Of a DNA stretch of 64,000 nucleotides, positions 26,226 to 36,979 are shown piece after piece. Under the pieces are notes generated by a model. It did no database searches, was not told the DNA's origin, and saw only the letters and a program-made list of their open reading frames with translations. The translations under genes were made by a program, and so were the position numbers. Origin of the DNA: Gammaproteobacteria bacterium (GTDB lineage: Bacteria; Pseudomonadota; Gammaproteobacteria; Nevskiales; Nevskiaceae); NCBI GenBank assembly GCA_026398875.1, contig JAPLSB010000019.1, positions 310,001 through 374,000 of the forward strand. Reading direction: 5' to 3'. The number at the start of each line of letters is the position of its first letter. Position 1 is the stretch's first letter.

Positions 26226-27404
26226 TTACTGGGCAGGCGCTGCGGACGGCTTCGCGAGCGTGACCGCCGCGCCGTCCTGCAGCGCATCGATCTTCGCCGC
26301 CAGCACCGACGTGCCGACCGCCAGTCCTTCACGCACTTCCACGAACGATGCGTCGTCGGTCTTGAGCCCGAGGGTCACGGCGCGCCGCACCAGTTTGCCG
26401 TTGTCGATCGCCAGCACGTAGGTCACGCCGGCATCGCTGCGGATCGCAGCACTCGGCACGGTTGGCGATGGTGCCGACTGGTCGAGCACCAGTTCGCCCT
26501 GCGCGAACATGCCGCCGCGAAGCGCGCTGTCCGCGTTGTCGACCGACAGGTAGAGCTTGATCGAGCGCGTCCCGGCGTCGGTCGCCGGGTTGATCCGCTC
26601 GACGCGCGCCTCGAAGGCCCGATCACCATAGCCGCCGACTCTGACCTGCGCGATCTGACCGATCTTCACCGCAGGAATCTCCGACGCGGGCGCCGGCGCT
26701 TCGAGTTCGAGGCGACTCAGGTCGACGATCGCCAGCAACGGCGAATCCGGCGAAACCTTCTCGCCCGGCTGCACCATGCGCTGTGACACGATGCCGCGAA
26801 TCGGCGCGCGCACCACGGCATCGTCGACGCTGATCTGGGCGACGCGCGCCTGCGCTTCAGCAACCTTGACGCTAGCTGCAGCAGCGTCGTATGCGCTTTG
26901 GGCGGAATCGAAGGCGTTCTGCGAGATGAACTTCTGCTCCAGCATCTTGGCGTTGCTGTCGCGGTTGACCTTGGCCAGCGCCAGATCGGCGCGCGCCTTG
27001 TCGAGTGCGGCCCGCTGCGCCTCGAACTGGGCACCGAGATTGCGGATATCGATGCGGGCCAGCACCTGCCCCTTCTCGACCGCCTGCCCTTCGCGGACCT
27101 GCACGTCGAGCACGTCGCCGGACACGCGTGACTTGACGGTGGCCTGCACCAGCGGCGTCAGCGTGCCGGACAGCGGCAGCCGCCGAGACAGCGCACGGAG
27201 TTCGACCTTCGCGATATCCGCCGTTGCAAGCTCCATCGGACCGACCGGCGGCTTGGCGTCCTTCTCGACCGCGACGGCGCGCCCCCGCAGCACAAGCCAT
27301 GCGCCGCTGGCCGCCGCCAGCACGAGAAGGACAGCAACGATCAGCATGATCTTGCGTCGCGCGCGCGCGGGCGCCGCATCGCGGCTGTGGCTGATGACAC
27401 TCAT
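26226..27404 (-). CDS. RND periplasmic adaptor (membrane fusion protein)
   Basis: This is a 392-residue HlyD/AcrA-type adaptor. A basic N-terminus is followed by one membrane helix (about residues 19-41). Then come the split lipoyl/barrel-sandwich domain (VSGDVLDVQVREGQAVEKGQ near 95 and VVRAPIRGIVSQRMVQPGEKV later) and an alpha-hairpin of Ala/Gln/Lys-rich heptads between them (AQRAALDKARADLALAK). The C-terminal barrel and membrane-proximal domain end at SAAPAQ. It is anchored by its helix, not by a lipid (no lipobox). It should link the pump encoded just downstream to an outer-membrane channel. The gap 27405-27597 toward proB shows no gene. Confidence 0.92.
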   Translation of the reverse strand: MSVISHSRDAAPARARRKIMLIVAVLLVLAAASGAWLVLRGRAVAVEKDAKPPVGPMELATADIAKVELRALSRRLPLSGTLTPLVQATVKSRVSGDVLDVQVREGQAVEKGQVLARIDIRNLGAQFEAQRAALDKARADLALAKVNRDSNAKMLEQKFISQNAFDSAQSAYDAAAASVKVAEAQARVAQISVDDAVVRAPIRGIVSQRMVQPGEKVSPDSPLLAIVDLSRLELEAPAPASEIPAVKIGQIAQVRVGGYGDRAFEARVERINPATDAGTRSIKLYLSVDNADSALRGGMFAQGELVLDQSAPSPTVPSAAIRSDAGVTYVLAIDNGKLVRRAVTLGLKTDDASFVEVREGLAVGTSVLAAKIDALQDGAAVTLAKPSAAPAQ

Positions 27405-27597
27405 GCAGGAATCCCCCGGATACGCGGCTAGAACCGGTATCGCGTCGATCGTGAGAAAGGTGGCTGCCGCTACGATGCGGCAACGATGCGCTTTGGATGC
27501 GCGACGCGCGAACCGGGTTTGATCGCGACGATGATCGACAGGCCATCGAGCGATCGCTGACGCACGGCCATCACTGCGCGTGGCCCTTGCCGCGATC

Positions 27598-28734
27598 TCA
27601 GACGGCCAGCACCAGATTGTCGCGATGAATCAATTCGGGTTCGCCGGGATAGCCCAGACGCGCGGCAATCTCGGCACTGGGCACGCCGGCGACGCGGGTC
27701 GCCTCCGCCGAATCGTAGTTGCTGAGGCCCCTTGCGATTTCCCGGCCATTCAGATCGAGACACAACACGAGGTCGCCTCGGGCGAACTCGCCGCCGACCT
27801 GACGCACACCAACCGGCAACAGGCTGCGGCCCTGTTCGCGCAATACCTTCACGGCGCCGTCGTCGAGCGTCAGCCGGCCGCGCACCTGCAACTGCCCGGC
27901 GATCCAGCGCTTGCGCGACGCCATCACCGACTGCGCCGGCTTCAGAAGCGTGCCGATCGACTCGCCAGCGGCAATCTTCAGCAAGGCATCCGGCGTGCGG
28001 CCATAAGCGATCACCGTGGCGGCACCCGAGCGCGCCGCCCAGTGCGCAGCGGTCAGCTTGGTACGCATGCCACCGCGACCGAGCTCTCCCTTGGAATCGC
28101 CGGCCATGCCGCCCAGGTTCGGGTCGGAAAGATCGGCTTCCGACAGCAGCTTGGCATCCGGGTTGGTGCGCGGATCAGCGTCGTACAGACCTTGCTGATC
28201 GGTCAGGATGACCAGCAGATCAGCCTCGATCAGATTGACGGTCAGGGCACCCAGCGTGTCGTTGTCGCCGAGGCGAATCTCGTCGGTGGCCACCGTGTCG
28301 TTCTCGTTGACGACCGGCACCACGCCCAGCTCAAGCAAAGTGTTCAAGGTGCCGCGGGCATTCAGGTAACGGCCGCGATCGGAGACATCGTCATGGGTCA
28401 GCAGGATCTGCGCGGCGCGCAGGCCATGCTTTTCGAATTCGGTTTCGTAGGCGCGCACCAGGCCCATCTGGCCGACCGCTGCCGCAGCCTGCAGGCCATG
28501 CAGGTTGGTCGGCCGCTTGCTCATGCCGAGGCGCACCATGCCCTCGGCGACGGCACCCGACGACACCAGCACCACGTGCCGCCCCTGGGCACGAAGCGCG
28601 GCGATCTGCTCACACCAGTCGGCAATCGCTTCGCGGTCCAGACCGCGACCGCGCGCGGTGACCATAGCACTGCCGACCTTGATGACCCAGCGACGGCTGG
28701 TATTCAGCGTTTCACGGCTCTTGGTTTGCGTCAT
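27598..28734 (-). CDS. proB: glutamate 5-kinase
   Basis: This is a 378-residue cytoplasmic enzyme that phosphorylates glutamate, the first step of proline synthesis. It begins with a short Thr/Lys-rich N-terminus and then [18 protein letters not shown], the amino-acid-kinase start. [31 protein letters not shown] and [10 protein letters not shown] are the substrate and nucleotide loops. The last 90 residues form a PUA domain ([23 protein letters not shown]...), as in long ProB proteins. Its start lies 17 bases after the obgE stop. No proA is seen next to it. Confidence 0.95.
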   Translation of the reverse strand: MTQTKSRETLNTSRRWVIKVGSAMVTARGRGLDREAIADWCEQIAALRAQGRHVVLVSSGAVAEGMVRLGMSKRPTNLHGLQAAAAVGQMGLVRAYETEFEKHGLRAAQILLTHDDVSDRGRYLNARGTLNTLLELGVVPVVNENDTVATDEIRLGDNDTLGALTVNLIEADLLVILTDQQGLYDADPRTNPDAKLLSEADLSDPNLGGMAGDSKGELGRGGMRTKLTAAHWAARSGAATVIAYGRTPDALLKIAAGESIGTLLKPAQSVMASRKRWIAGQLQVRGRLTLDDGAVKVLREQGRSLLPVGVRQVGGEFARGDLVLCLDLNGREIARGLSNYDSAEATRVAGVPSAEIAARLGYPGEPELIHRDNLVLAV

Positions 28735-28751
28735 ATGCGTGCTGGAAGGCT

Positions 28752-29906
<1,155 letters not shown>

Positions 29907-29923
29907 TCAGGAGCTTCAAATGA

Positions 29924-29948
29924 CAAGGCCCCGTCAGACGGGGCCTTG
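29924..29948 (-). terminator. hairpin between rpmA and obgE
   Basis: CAAGGCCCCG (29924-29933) pairs with CGGGGCCTTG (29939-29948) over a 5-base loop. On the minus strand it follows rpmA and precedes obgE. The T-run after it is broken (TTGTCATTT), so it may attenuate rather than end transcription, lowering obgE relative to the ribosomal genes. Confidence 0.6.
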
Positions 29949-29968
29949 GTATCGCACGTCTGCGCGGA

Positions 29969-30226
29969 TCAGGCCGCGACGATGTCGACGAACTTGCGAC
30001 CGTTCGGACCGCGAGTCACGAACTTCACATGGCCATCGGCCTTCGCGAACAGCGTGTGGTCGGTGCCGATGCCACAGTTCACACCCGGGTGAACCTGGGT
30101 GCCACGCTGGCGGATGATGATGTTGCCGGCGATGACGGCTTCGCCGCCAAAACGCTTGACGCCGAGGCGCTTGGCCTGCGAATCGCGACCGTTACGGGTT
30201 GAACCGCCTGCTTTCTTGTGTGCCAT
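29969..30226 (-). CDS. rpmA: 50S ribosomal protein L27
   Basis: This is an 85-residue protein, the full family length, starting [16 protein letters not shown], with the flexible N-terminus that reaches the peptidyl-transferase centre. [17 protein letters not shown] and [15 protein letters not shown] follow. It is the second gene after rplU, 30 bases away, with a good AGGAG ribosome site. Confidence 0.97.
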   Translation of the reverse strand: MAHKKAGGSTRNGRDSQAKRLGVKRFGGEAVIAGNIIIRQRGTQVHPGVNCGIGTDHTLFAKADGHVKFVTRGPNGRKFVDIVAA

Positions 30227-30256
30227 TGCTGTTCTCCTTCTTCGAGGTCACCGCGC

Positions 30257-30568
30257 TTAGGCGGTGATCTCCGTGATCTTGATCGCCGTGAAATTCTGCC
30301 GGTGACCCTGTTCCTTGTGGTAGTGCTTGCGGCGGCGGTGCTTGATGATGCGGATCTTGTCGCCACGGCCGTGGGCCGTGACTTCCGCCTTGACGACGGC
30401 ACCGGTGACGATCGGCGCGCCGATCTTCACGGCTTCGCCATCGGCAACCATGAGCACTTCGCTGAAGCTGACAGTGTCGCCAACAGAAGCGACGATCGTT
30501 TCAACCTTGAGGGTTTCGCCGGGGGTGACCCGGTACTGCTTGCCACCGGTCTTGATGACTGCGTACAT
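30257..30568 (-). CDS. rplU: 50S ribosomal protein L21
   Basis: This is a 103-residue protein starting [23 protein letters not shown], the L21 signature, and containing [21 protein letters not shown], which binds 23S rRNA. It is the first gene of the rplU-rpmA transcript; GGAG lies about 10 bases before the ATG. The leader (30569-30654) is about 85 bases and could carry autoregulation, but no known motif was recognised. Confidence 0.97.
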   Translation of the reverse strand: MYAVIKTGGKQYRVTPGETLKVETIVASVGDTVSFSEVLMVADGEAVKIGAPIVTGAVVKAEVTAHGRGDKIRIIKHRRRKHYHKEQGHRQNFTAIKITEITA

Positions 30569-30660
30569 GCTTGTAACTCCAAGAAAAATTGCGGCTATCT
30601 AGTTGCTTTTGTAAGGCTGCTCTTCGAATGCTGACGAAAGAACGGCCCCGGGAACTCGAC

Positions 30661-30689
30661 ATTCTAGTTTCGCGACGCGAGCCGGTCAA
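30661..30689 (-). promoter_or_regulatory. sigma70-type promoter for rplU-rpmA
   Basis: On the minus strand TTGACC (30689-30684) and TAGAAT (30666-30661) are separated by 17 bases. Both differ from consensus at one position. It lies about 95 bases before the rplU start, and no other gene intervenes. Confidence 0.75.
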
Positions 30690-30704
30690 TCACGTGCTAC
30701 ACGC

Positions 30705-31514
30705 TCAGCCGCAGGCCAGATGACGCCGAATCAGCGCGGCGCACTGCTCAGGCGCCTCGGCCACGGCCCAGTGCCCGGCTTCCGCAATTCGCCGAACGTC
30801 GGCAGCCGCGAAGCGATCAGCGTAGTGGCGCGGAATGAACGGGTCTCGATCGCCCCAGAGCACAAGCGTCGGACAGCGCTCGATCGCCATGCGCAAAGGT
30901 GCCTGCCATGGTTCGAACTTTTCCGGATCGGTCTCCCGATAGATGCGCAGCACCTGCGCCCGCGCTCCGCCATGGAAGTGCCGATAGGCCTCGTCGATCT
31001 GCTCGGCCGACAATCCAGGGCCGCCACTGCGCATAGTCAACCGGTGACCCAGCCGGCCGAGCAACGGCCAGTCGAACACCCGCATTGCCAGCTCGCCCAT
31101 GCCCGAGCGCCAGACACGCGCCCAGAAATGCCAACGGTAATCGGCGTGCATCAACGTATTGGTGATCACCAGACGACGCAACCGCTGTGTGCCGGTTGCA
31201 GCCCAGGCGAGACCGTAGAAACCACCGATGTCATGGACGATCAGGTCGATCGGCTCGCGGATATCGAGCGCGTCAAGCAGATCGTCGACCCACTTCGCGA
31301 AGCCGGCCAGCGTGACATCGTTGGTGGGCGGAACTGCGGATGCCCCGAAGCCCGGCAGATCCGGCGCAATGCAGTCGTGATCGTCAGCCAGCAGCGCGAT
31401 CAACGGCAGCCACAGCCGGTGCGAGTCGGGATTGCCATGCAGCATCAGCAGCGGCCGGCCGCGGCCCTGACGATGGACGAAGACATCAGCGTCCTGAACG
31501 CGAATCGTGGTCAT
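30705..31514 (-). CDS. alpha/beta hydrolase with Asp nucleophile (haloalkane dehalogenase/epoxide hydrolase-like)
   Basis: This is a 269-residue alpha/beta hydrolase. HGNP at 26-29 is the oxyanion-hole motif, and the nucleophile elbow reads HDIGG with Asp95, where esterases have Ser. The acid is probably Asp222 or Asp224 (GDRDPF), and the catalytic base is His248 (AGHWAVAEAPE). Asp nucleophiles are typical of haloalkane dehalogenases, epoxide hydrolases and fluoroacetate dehalogenases. The Asp at the elbow followed by Ile and the Phe-Tyr after GG do not settle which. It sits between rplU and fabH on the same strand, 77 bases after fabH. The substrate is unknown. Confidence 0.8.
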   Translation of the reverse strand: MTTIRVQDADVFVHRQGRGRPLLMLHGNPDSHRLWLPLIALLADDHDCIAPDLPGFGASAVPPTNDVTLAGFAKWVDDLLDALDIREPIDLIVHDIGGFYGLAWAATGTQRLRRLVITNTLMHADYRWHFWARVWRSGMGELAMRVFDWPLLGRLGHRLTMRSGGPGLSAEQIDEAYRHFHGGARAQVLRIYRETDPEKFEPWQAPLRMAIERCPTLVLWGDRDPFIPRHYADRFAAADVRRIAEAGHWAVAEAPEQCAALIRRHLACG

Positions 31515-31591
31515 CGGGTTTCGTTGGCTTGCGGCTGACAGGCTGCGCCGTGATTGCAGCCGGGCAATGCCGCGCGTTCCGCGTCAATTGA

Positions 31592-32551
31592 TCACCAGCG
31601 CAGCAGCACCGTGCCCCAGGTCATGCCGCCGCCGACGCCTTGCAGCATCACCAGATCGCTGGGCTTGATCCGGCCGTCCTTGACCGCGGCATCGAGGGCC
31701 AGCGGTACCGAGGCAGCCGAGGTGTTGCCCTGCTGGGCGACGGTCACCACCACCTTTTCCTTCGGCACGCCGACCTTGTCGGCCAGCGTGTTGATGATCC
31801 GGATATTGGCCTGGTGCGGCACATACCAGTCGAGCGCCGATGCCTTCAGATTGTTCTTGTCCAGCGCTTCCTGAGCGCAGTCGCTCAGCGACTTCACCGC
31901 CACGCGATAGACCGACTGCCCATCCATCTCCAGATACGGCGAGCCGCGCAGCTGGCCGCTGGCGATGCCGCCGGGCACCCGCAGGATATGGCTCAGCGAG
32001 CCATCCGAATGCAGATGCGATGACAGGATGCCGGGCGCTTCGGAGGTCTTCAGCACTACCGCGCCGGCACCGTCGCCGAACAGCACGCAGGTGCGCCGGT
32101 CGTTCCAGTCGAGAATGCGCGAGAACACCTCGGCGCCAATCACCAGTGCGCACTTGTGCTGGCCGCAGGCCACCAGCTTGTCGGCAATCGCCAAGCCATA
32201 GATGAAACCGGTACAGACCGCCTGGACGTCAAAGGCCGCGCCCTTGTTGACCCCGAGCTTGGCCTGCACCAGGCAGGCGGTCGACGGAAACACCATGTCC
32301 GGTGTTGTCGTGGCAACGATGATCAGATCGATGTCGTCGGCGGTCACGCCGGCAGATGCCATCGCGGCCCGCGCGGCATGCAGCGCCAGATCGCTGGTCA
32401 GTTCGTCGTCGGCCGCGACATGGCGCGCCTCGATACCGGTACGGCTGACGATCCAGTCGTCGCTGGTATCGATCCGGTCTTCGAGTTCACGGTTGGTGAC
32501 GATGCGCTTCGGCAGGTAGCTGCCGGTGCCGACGATGCGTGAGTAGGTCAT
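31592..32551 (-). CDS. fabH: beta-ketoacyl-ACP synthase III
   Basis: This is a 319-residue enzyme that condenses acetyl-CoA with malonyl-ACP to begin type II fatty acid synthesis. The catalytic triad is visible: Cys113 (AVCTGF), His246 (VPHQAN) and Asn276 (GNTSAA). The start at 32551 ([14 protein letters not shown]) gives the normal length; the frame extends 17 residues further, without support. The C-terminus [13 protein letters not shown] is typical. No fab operon neighbours (plsX, fabD) are present, so this is an isolated copy, possibly a second FabH used for other starter units. Confidence 0.93.
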   Translation of the reverse strand: MTYSRIVGTGSYLPKRIVTNRELEDRIDTSDDWIVSRTGIEARHVAADDELTSDLALHAARAAMASAGVTADDIDLIIVATTTPDMVFPSTACLVQAKLGVNKGAAFDVQAVCTGFIYGLAIADKLVACGQHKCALVIGAEVFSRILDWNDRRTCVLFGDGAGAVVLKTSEAPGILSSHLHSDGSLSHILRVPGGIASGQLRGSPYLEMDGQSVYRVAVKSLSDCAQEALDKNNLKASALDWYVPHQANIRIINTLADKVGVPKEKVVVTVAQQGNTSAASVPLALDAAVKDGRIKPSDLVMLQGVGGGMTWGTVLLRW

Positions 32552-32703
32552 GCCTGTTCGTTCGTTGATGTGCGTCGGCAGCCTTCGAATGGCCGCCATC
32601 ACGTGCGCCTATCCAGGCCCAAGCCCGAAGTGTGCCGCAGCGCGGCGCGTTCTGGACGGAACCGCCGACTTCGCGCCGCGTCCCGCCCCGTGGAAAGGCT
32701 CGC

Positions 32704-35700
32704 CTAATCCAGTTCGATCAGCAGATCGCGCGTGTTTACGGTCGACCCGGACTTGGCATGAATCGCCTTGACGCGGCCGTCGCGCGGCGCGCCGAGCACG
32801 GTTTCCATCTTCATCGCTTCGAGTGCCAGCAGCGGCTCGCCCTTCGTCACCACCTGCCCCTTCTGCACCGCGACCCGCACCACCATGCCCGGCATCGGCG
32901 CGCCGACGTGACCGCTGTTGCCCTCTTCGGCCTTCGGCGTATCGAAGGCTGCCTTGGCGCCGGCCTTGGGCACGCGCACCAGCCGCGACTGGCCGTTCAG
33001 TTCGAAGAACAGCTTGACCACGCCATCGTCCTCGGACTCGGTCCGGCTCTGCAGGCGGATCACCAGCGTCTTGCCGGTGTCGATGTCGACACTGATCTCT
33101 TCCTGATCCTTCAGACCGTAGAAGAACGTCGGCGTCGGCAAGGTCGAGACATCGCCATACAACTTGCGGTGCTCGACGAAGTCGCGGAACACTTTCGGAT
33201 ACATCAGGTAGGACGCGACATCGGCTTCGCTGAGCGCTTCACCGACCAGCGTTTCGGCATCGGCCTTGGTCTGCACCAGATCGACCGGCGCCATCGAAGC
33301 ACCCGGCCGACCATCGAGCGGCAGCTTGCCCTTGAGGATCTTCGCCTGCAGCGCCTTCGGCCAGCCATCCGGCGGCACGCCGAGTTCGCCCTTGAACAGG
33401 CTGACCACCGATTCCGGGAAGTCGACATCGCGATCCGGATTGGTCACGTCATCCGGCGTCAGGCCATTGCCGACCATGAATAGCGCCATGTCGCCGACGA
33501 CCTTCGAGGTCGGCGTCACCTTGACGATGTCGCCGAACAGCTGGTTGACCGCCGCGTAAGCCCGCGACACTTCCGGCCAGCGTGCTTCCAGGCCCAGCGC
33601 GCGCGCCTGCTCGCGCAGGTTGGTGTACTGGCCGCCCGGCATCTCGTGCCGGTAGACGTCAGCGGTGCCGGAGCGAATGTCCGCTTCGAACGGCGCATAG
33701 AAGCGGCGCACGCCTTCCCAGTAGTCGGAAATCGACTGCATCGCATCGAAATCGACACCGGGATCGCGCTCCGAACCGGACAGCGCAGCGGCGATGGCAC
33801 CGAGATTCGGCTGCGAAGTCAGGCCGGACATCGCGTCCATCGCGCCATCGACGGCATCGCAACCGGCTTCGATCGCGGCCAGCACGCTGGCTGCAGCAAT
33901 GCCGCTGGTGTCATGGGTATGGAAATGGATCGGCAGGCCGATTTCCTGCTTCAACGCCCGGACCAATTCCCGCGCCGCGCGCGGCTTGCAGATGCCGGCC
34001 ATGTCCTTGATGCCAAGGATGTGCGCGCCGGCCTTCTCAAGCTGCTTCGCCATGTCGACGTAGTACTTCAGGCTGTACTTCGGCCGCGTAGCGTCGAACA
34101 GGTCGCCGGTGTAGCAGATCGTGCCTTCGCAGACCGCGCCGCTGTCGATCACCGCGTCCATCGCGACCCGCATGTTGTCGACTGCGTTCAGCGAATCGAA
34201 GACGCGGAAGATGTCGATGCCATTCTTCGCCGCCTGCTGCACGAAGTACTGGACGACGTTGTCCGCATAGTTCGTGTAGCCGACCGCATTGGCCGAGCGC
34301 AGCAGCATCTGGAACGGAATGTTCGGCACCGCATTGCGCAGCATCGCCAGCCGCTGCCAGGGGTCTTCCTTCAGGAAGCGCATGGCGACGTCGAACGTCG
34401 CCCCGCCCCAGCATTCCAGCGACAGCAGCTGCGGCAGCAAGCGCGCGTAATGCGGCGCGATCTCGGCCATGTCGCGGGTGCGCATGCGCGTCGCGAACAG
34501 GCTCTGGTGCGCGTCGCGCATCGTGGTGTCGGTCAGCAGCACGCGCGGCTGGGCCTTGATCCAGTCGGCGAAGCCCTTCGGACCACGCGCCTTCAATTCG
34601 TCGCGCAGGCCTTTCGGCGGCGGCACCAGCAGATCCAGTTTCGGCTTCGGCGGCGTGGCCAGAATGCCTTCCGGCGCCTTGCGGCCCTTCATTTCCGGAT
34701 TGCCGTTGATCGCGACATTGCCGATGAAACGCAGCACCTTGGTCGCCCGGTCGCGGCGCGCAGTGAAGCGGAACAGTTCCGGCGTGGTGTCGATGAAGCG
34801 CGTCGTGCAATCGCCAGACTTGAACAGCGGATGCAGGATCACGTTCTCGAGGAACTGCAGGTTCGTCGAAACCCCGCGGATCCGGAACTCGCGCAGCGCA
34901 CGATCCATCCGCGCGATCGCTTCCTGAGCCGTAGGCGCCCAGGCCGTGACCTTGACCAGCAGCGAGTCGTAGAACGGCGTGATCACTGCCCCGGAGTACG
35001 ACGTGCCGCCGTCCAGCCGCAAGCCGAAACCGGCCGGACTGCGATACGCGAGGATGCGGCCGTAGTCCGGCGTGAAGCCGTTTTCCGGGTCTTCCGTGGT
35101 CACGCGACACTGCAACGCGAAGCCGTCGAGCTTGACCTTTTCCTGCGCCGGCAGCAGGCCGTCGGCAGCGCCGATGACGGCCCCCTCCGACACCCGGATC
35201 TGCGCCTTGACGATGTCGACGCCGGTGACCTCTTCGGTCACCGTGTGCTCGACCTGGATGCGCGGGTTGACCTCGATGAAATAGAAGTTGTTGGTATCGG
35301 CATCCATCAGGAATTCGACGGTGCCGGCATGCGTGTAACCGACCTGCCGGCACAGGCGCACGGCGGCGTCGCACAGTTCGACGCGGCGTTCGGGCGTCAG
35401 GTAGTGCGCCGGCGCGCGTTCAACGACCTTCTGGTTGCGGCGCTGCACCGAGCAGTCGCGCTCGAACAGATGGATCAGGTTGCCGTGCTCGTCGCCGAGC
35501 ACCTGCACTTCGACGTGGCGGGCGCGGCGGATGAGTTTTTCGAAATACGCCTCGTCATTGCCGAACGCGGCCAGCGATTCGCGACGTGCCGATTCCACCG
35601 CCGCCGGCAGCTCGGCCTCGTTCTCGATCGCGCGCATGCCGCGGCCACCACCGCCCCAGCTCGCTTTCAGCATCACCGGGTAGCCGATCGCGGCCGCGAT

Positions 35701-36144
35701 CTTTTTCACTTCCTCGAGATCGCGCGGCAGGGCTTCGGAGGCTTCCAGCACCGGCACCTTCGCCGCCTTGGCAGCGGCGCGCGCAGCGACCTTGTCGCCC
35801 AGCGCCCGCAGCACATCCGGCTTCGGGCCGATGAACAGGATCCCGGCCGCAGCGCAGGCTTCGGCAAAGTTCGGGTTCTCGGACAGGAAACCGTAGCCAG
35901 GATGGATGGCGTCGACACCGGCGCGGAGAGCGATCCGGATGATGTCGGCAATGTCGAGATAAGCCGCGATCGGCTTCTGCCCGGCGCCGACGACATAGCT
36001 TTCGTCGGCCTTGAAACGGTGCAGTGCGAAGCGATCCTCGTGAGCGTAGATCGACACCGTGCGAATGCCCATTTCGGCAGCGGCACGCATGACGCGGATG
36101 GCGATTTCGCCGCGGTTGGCTACCAACAACTTGCGGATTGGCAT
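32704..36144 (-). CDS. pyc: pyruvate carboxylase
   Basis: This is a 1146-residue biotin enzyme that makes oxaloacetate from pyruvate, HCO3- and ATP. Domains in order are the biotin carboxylase (residues 1-450, starting RKLLVANRGEIAIRVMRAA, with VNPRIQVEHTVTEE), the carboxyltransferase (about 525-830, starting LLTDTTMRDAHQSL), and the C-terminal biotin carrier domain with AMKM, biotinyl Lys1112. All three are in one chain, the single-polypeptide form. Length and order are as expected. It is transcribed divergently from a winged-helix gene, across a 342-base gap. Confidence 0.96.
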   Translation of the reverse strand: MPIRKLLVANRGEIAIRVMRAAAEMGIRTVSIYAHEDRFALHRFKADESYVVGAGQKPIAAYLDIADIIRIALRAGVDAIHPGYGFLSENPNFAEACAAAGILFIGPKPDVLRALGDKVAARAAAKAAKVPVLEASEALPRDLEEVKKIAAAIGYPVMLKASWGGGGRGMRAIENEAELPAAVESARRESLAAFGNDEAYFEKLIRRARHVEVQVLGDEHGNLIHLFERDCSVQRRNQKVVERAPAHYLTPERRVELCDAAVRLCRQVGYTHAGTVEFLMDADTNNFYFIEVNPRIQVEHTVTEEVTGVDIVKAQIRVSEGAVIGAADGLLPAQEKVKLDGFALQCRVTTEDPENGFTPDYGRILAYRSPAGFGLRLDGGTSYSGAVITPFYDSLLVKVTAWAPTAQEAIARMDRALREFRIRGVSTNLQFLENVILHPLFKSGDCTTRFIDTTPELFRFTARRDRATKVLRFIGNVAINGNPEMKGRKAPEGILATPPKPKLDLLVPPPKGLRDELKARGPKGFADWIKAQPRVLLTDTTMRDAHQSLFATRMRTRDMAEIAPHYARLLPQLLSLECWGGATFDVAMRFLKEDPWQRLAMLRNAVPNIPFQMLLRSANAVGYTNYADNVVQYFVQQAAKNGIDIFRVFDSLNAVDNMRVAMDAVIDSGAVCEGTICYTGDLFDATRPKYSLKYYVDMAKQLEKAGAHILGIKDMAGICKPRAARELVRALKQEIGLPIHFHTHDTSGIAAASVLAAIEAGCDAVDGAMDAMSGLTSQPNLGAIAAALSGSERDPGVDFDAMQSISDYWEGVRRFYAPFEADIRSGTADVYRHEMPGGQYTNLREQARALGLEARWPEVSRAYAAVNQLFGDIVKVTPTSKVVGDMALFMVGNGLTPDDVTNPDRDVDFPESVVSLFKGELGVPPDGWPKALQAKILKGKLPLDGRPGASMAPVDLVQTKADAETLVGEALSEADVASYLMYPKVFRDFVEHRKLYGDVSTLPTPTFFYGLKDQEEISVDIDTGKTLVIRLQSRTESEDDGVVKLFFELNGQSRLVRVPKAGAKAAFDTPKAEEGNSGHVGAPMPGMVVRVAVQKGQVVTKGEPLLALEAMKMETVLGAPRDGRVKAIHAKSGSTVNTRDLLIELD

Positions 36145-36486
36145 GGTCCCTACTGATCTGGATCGAAACGGGCAAATTCCTGCGCTTTGACAAATGCCGC
36201 AGGCGGCATCGCCGACGCGGCAGCATCATCGTCATTACAGCACAGCGAATGCCAGACCAAAGCACGGGGAAGCCCGCAATGCACCAGCGCTTCCGAACCC
36301 GATCGCCGGTGTGCACGGCGCGGAGCCTCCGGCCTGCACCATGGCAGCCGTGGCTACTTCAAGCAGGGTTTCGCCGACCGTGCTTGGCAGTGCCTGCAAA
36401 ACGCGGAAATGCAGGACAATGTGGACGCAGCGGCGACGTATGCCGCCTGAAAGTCAAACTTCCGCGCATCCCAGAAGGAATTGTCG
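36145..36486. other. 342-base divergent intergenic region pyc / winged-helix gene
   Basis: No gene is visible. It contains the palindrome at 36194-36209, a TTGACA (36187-36192) directly before it on the plus strand without a matching -10 box, and the sequence ATGCCGCC again near 36440, 47 bases before the downstream start codon. AAGGAA (36475-36480) is the ribosome site for the gene at 36487. Confidence 0.6.
36194..36209. promoter_or_regulatory. 16-base palindrome, possible operator
   Basis: ATGCCGC-AG-GCGGCAT is a perfect inverted repeat with a 2-base centre. It lies immediately after TTGACA (36187-36192), where a repressor would block polymerase. The half-site ATGCCGC recurs near 36440. 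The regulator is unknown; the adjacent winged-helix protein is a candidate. Confidence 0.4.
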
Positions 36487-36975
36487 ATGAGCTCAAAACC
36501 TGCGGTGCCGCGCCGCAAGCGTCAAAGCGGTGTCCGTGGTCGGATCCTCGAACTGCTGGCCACAGGCTCACTGGCTGCGCAGGATCTCGTCGATCAGGGT
36601 GGCTTCTCGCCGGCCTCGCTGTATCTGAACCTGAAGGCTCTGAAGGCGGCGGGATCGGTCGATACGCTCCGCGACGGACGCGTCGTGCGCTATCAGCTGA
36701 CCGGCGCGCTTGGCAGCGAGCCCGCTGCGGCCAAGCCAGCGAAGGCTGCTCGTGGACGGCCAGCCCGGACCTCGAGTGACATTGCACCGGCGTTGACCGC
36801 CACGGCCGAACTGAAGGCCGCACTCGGCGTTTTGCTGACACGGCTCTCGCCGATTGAGGACGCCGACGAAAAGATCATGGTGCTGAGCCAGCTGGCGGGC
36901 TCGATGCCGGCACCGGTGGCAAGGGTGCTGCGGGCGGTCGTCGACGATCTCGATCGGCTGCGCGGCAAGGCCTGA
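36487..36975 (+). CDS. small winged-helix DNA-binding-like protein, function unknown
   Basis: This is a 162-residue protein. After a Lys/Arg-rich start, residues about 15-75 form a winged-helix pattern: GRILELLATGSLAAQDLVDQG then SPASLYLNLKALKAAGSVDTLRDGRVVRYQL. An Ala/Lys/Pro-rich linker with an RGRPAR stretch (an AT-hook-like motif) follows, and then a Leu-rich helical C-terminus. ATG 36487 is chosen because AAGGAA is 6-7 bases upstream. It ends four bases before the CbbY-like gene, so the two are probably co-transcribed. A transcription regulator is likely but unproven. No exact family name can be given. Confidence 0.7.
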   Translation: MSSKPAVPRRKRQSGVRGRILELLATGSLAAQDLVDQGGFSPASLYLNLKALKAAGSVDTLRDGRVVRYQLTGALGSEPAAAKPAKAARGRPARTSSDIAPALTATAELKAALGVLLTRLSPIEDADEKIMVLSQLAGSMPAPVARVLRAVVDDLDRLRGKA

Positions 36976-36979
36976 GCCG

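Noticed and set aside
24240..26786. 848-codon plus-strand frame opposite the RND pump and adaptor
   Set aside because: Shadow of real genes: no signal peptide, helix or motif, and the real genes account for the bases.
33646..36156. 836-codon plus-strand frame opposite pyc
   Set aside because: pyc has clear biotin carboxylase, carboxyltransferase and biotin domains on the minus strand. The antisense frame is Arg/His-rich and matches nothing.
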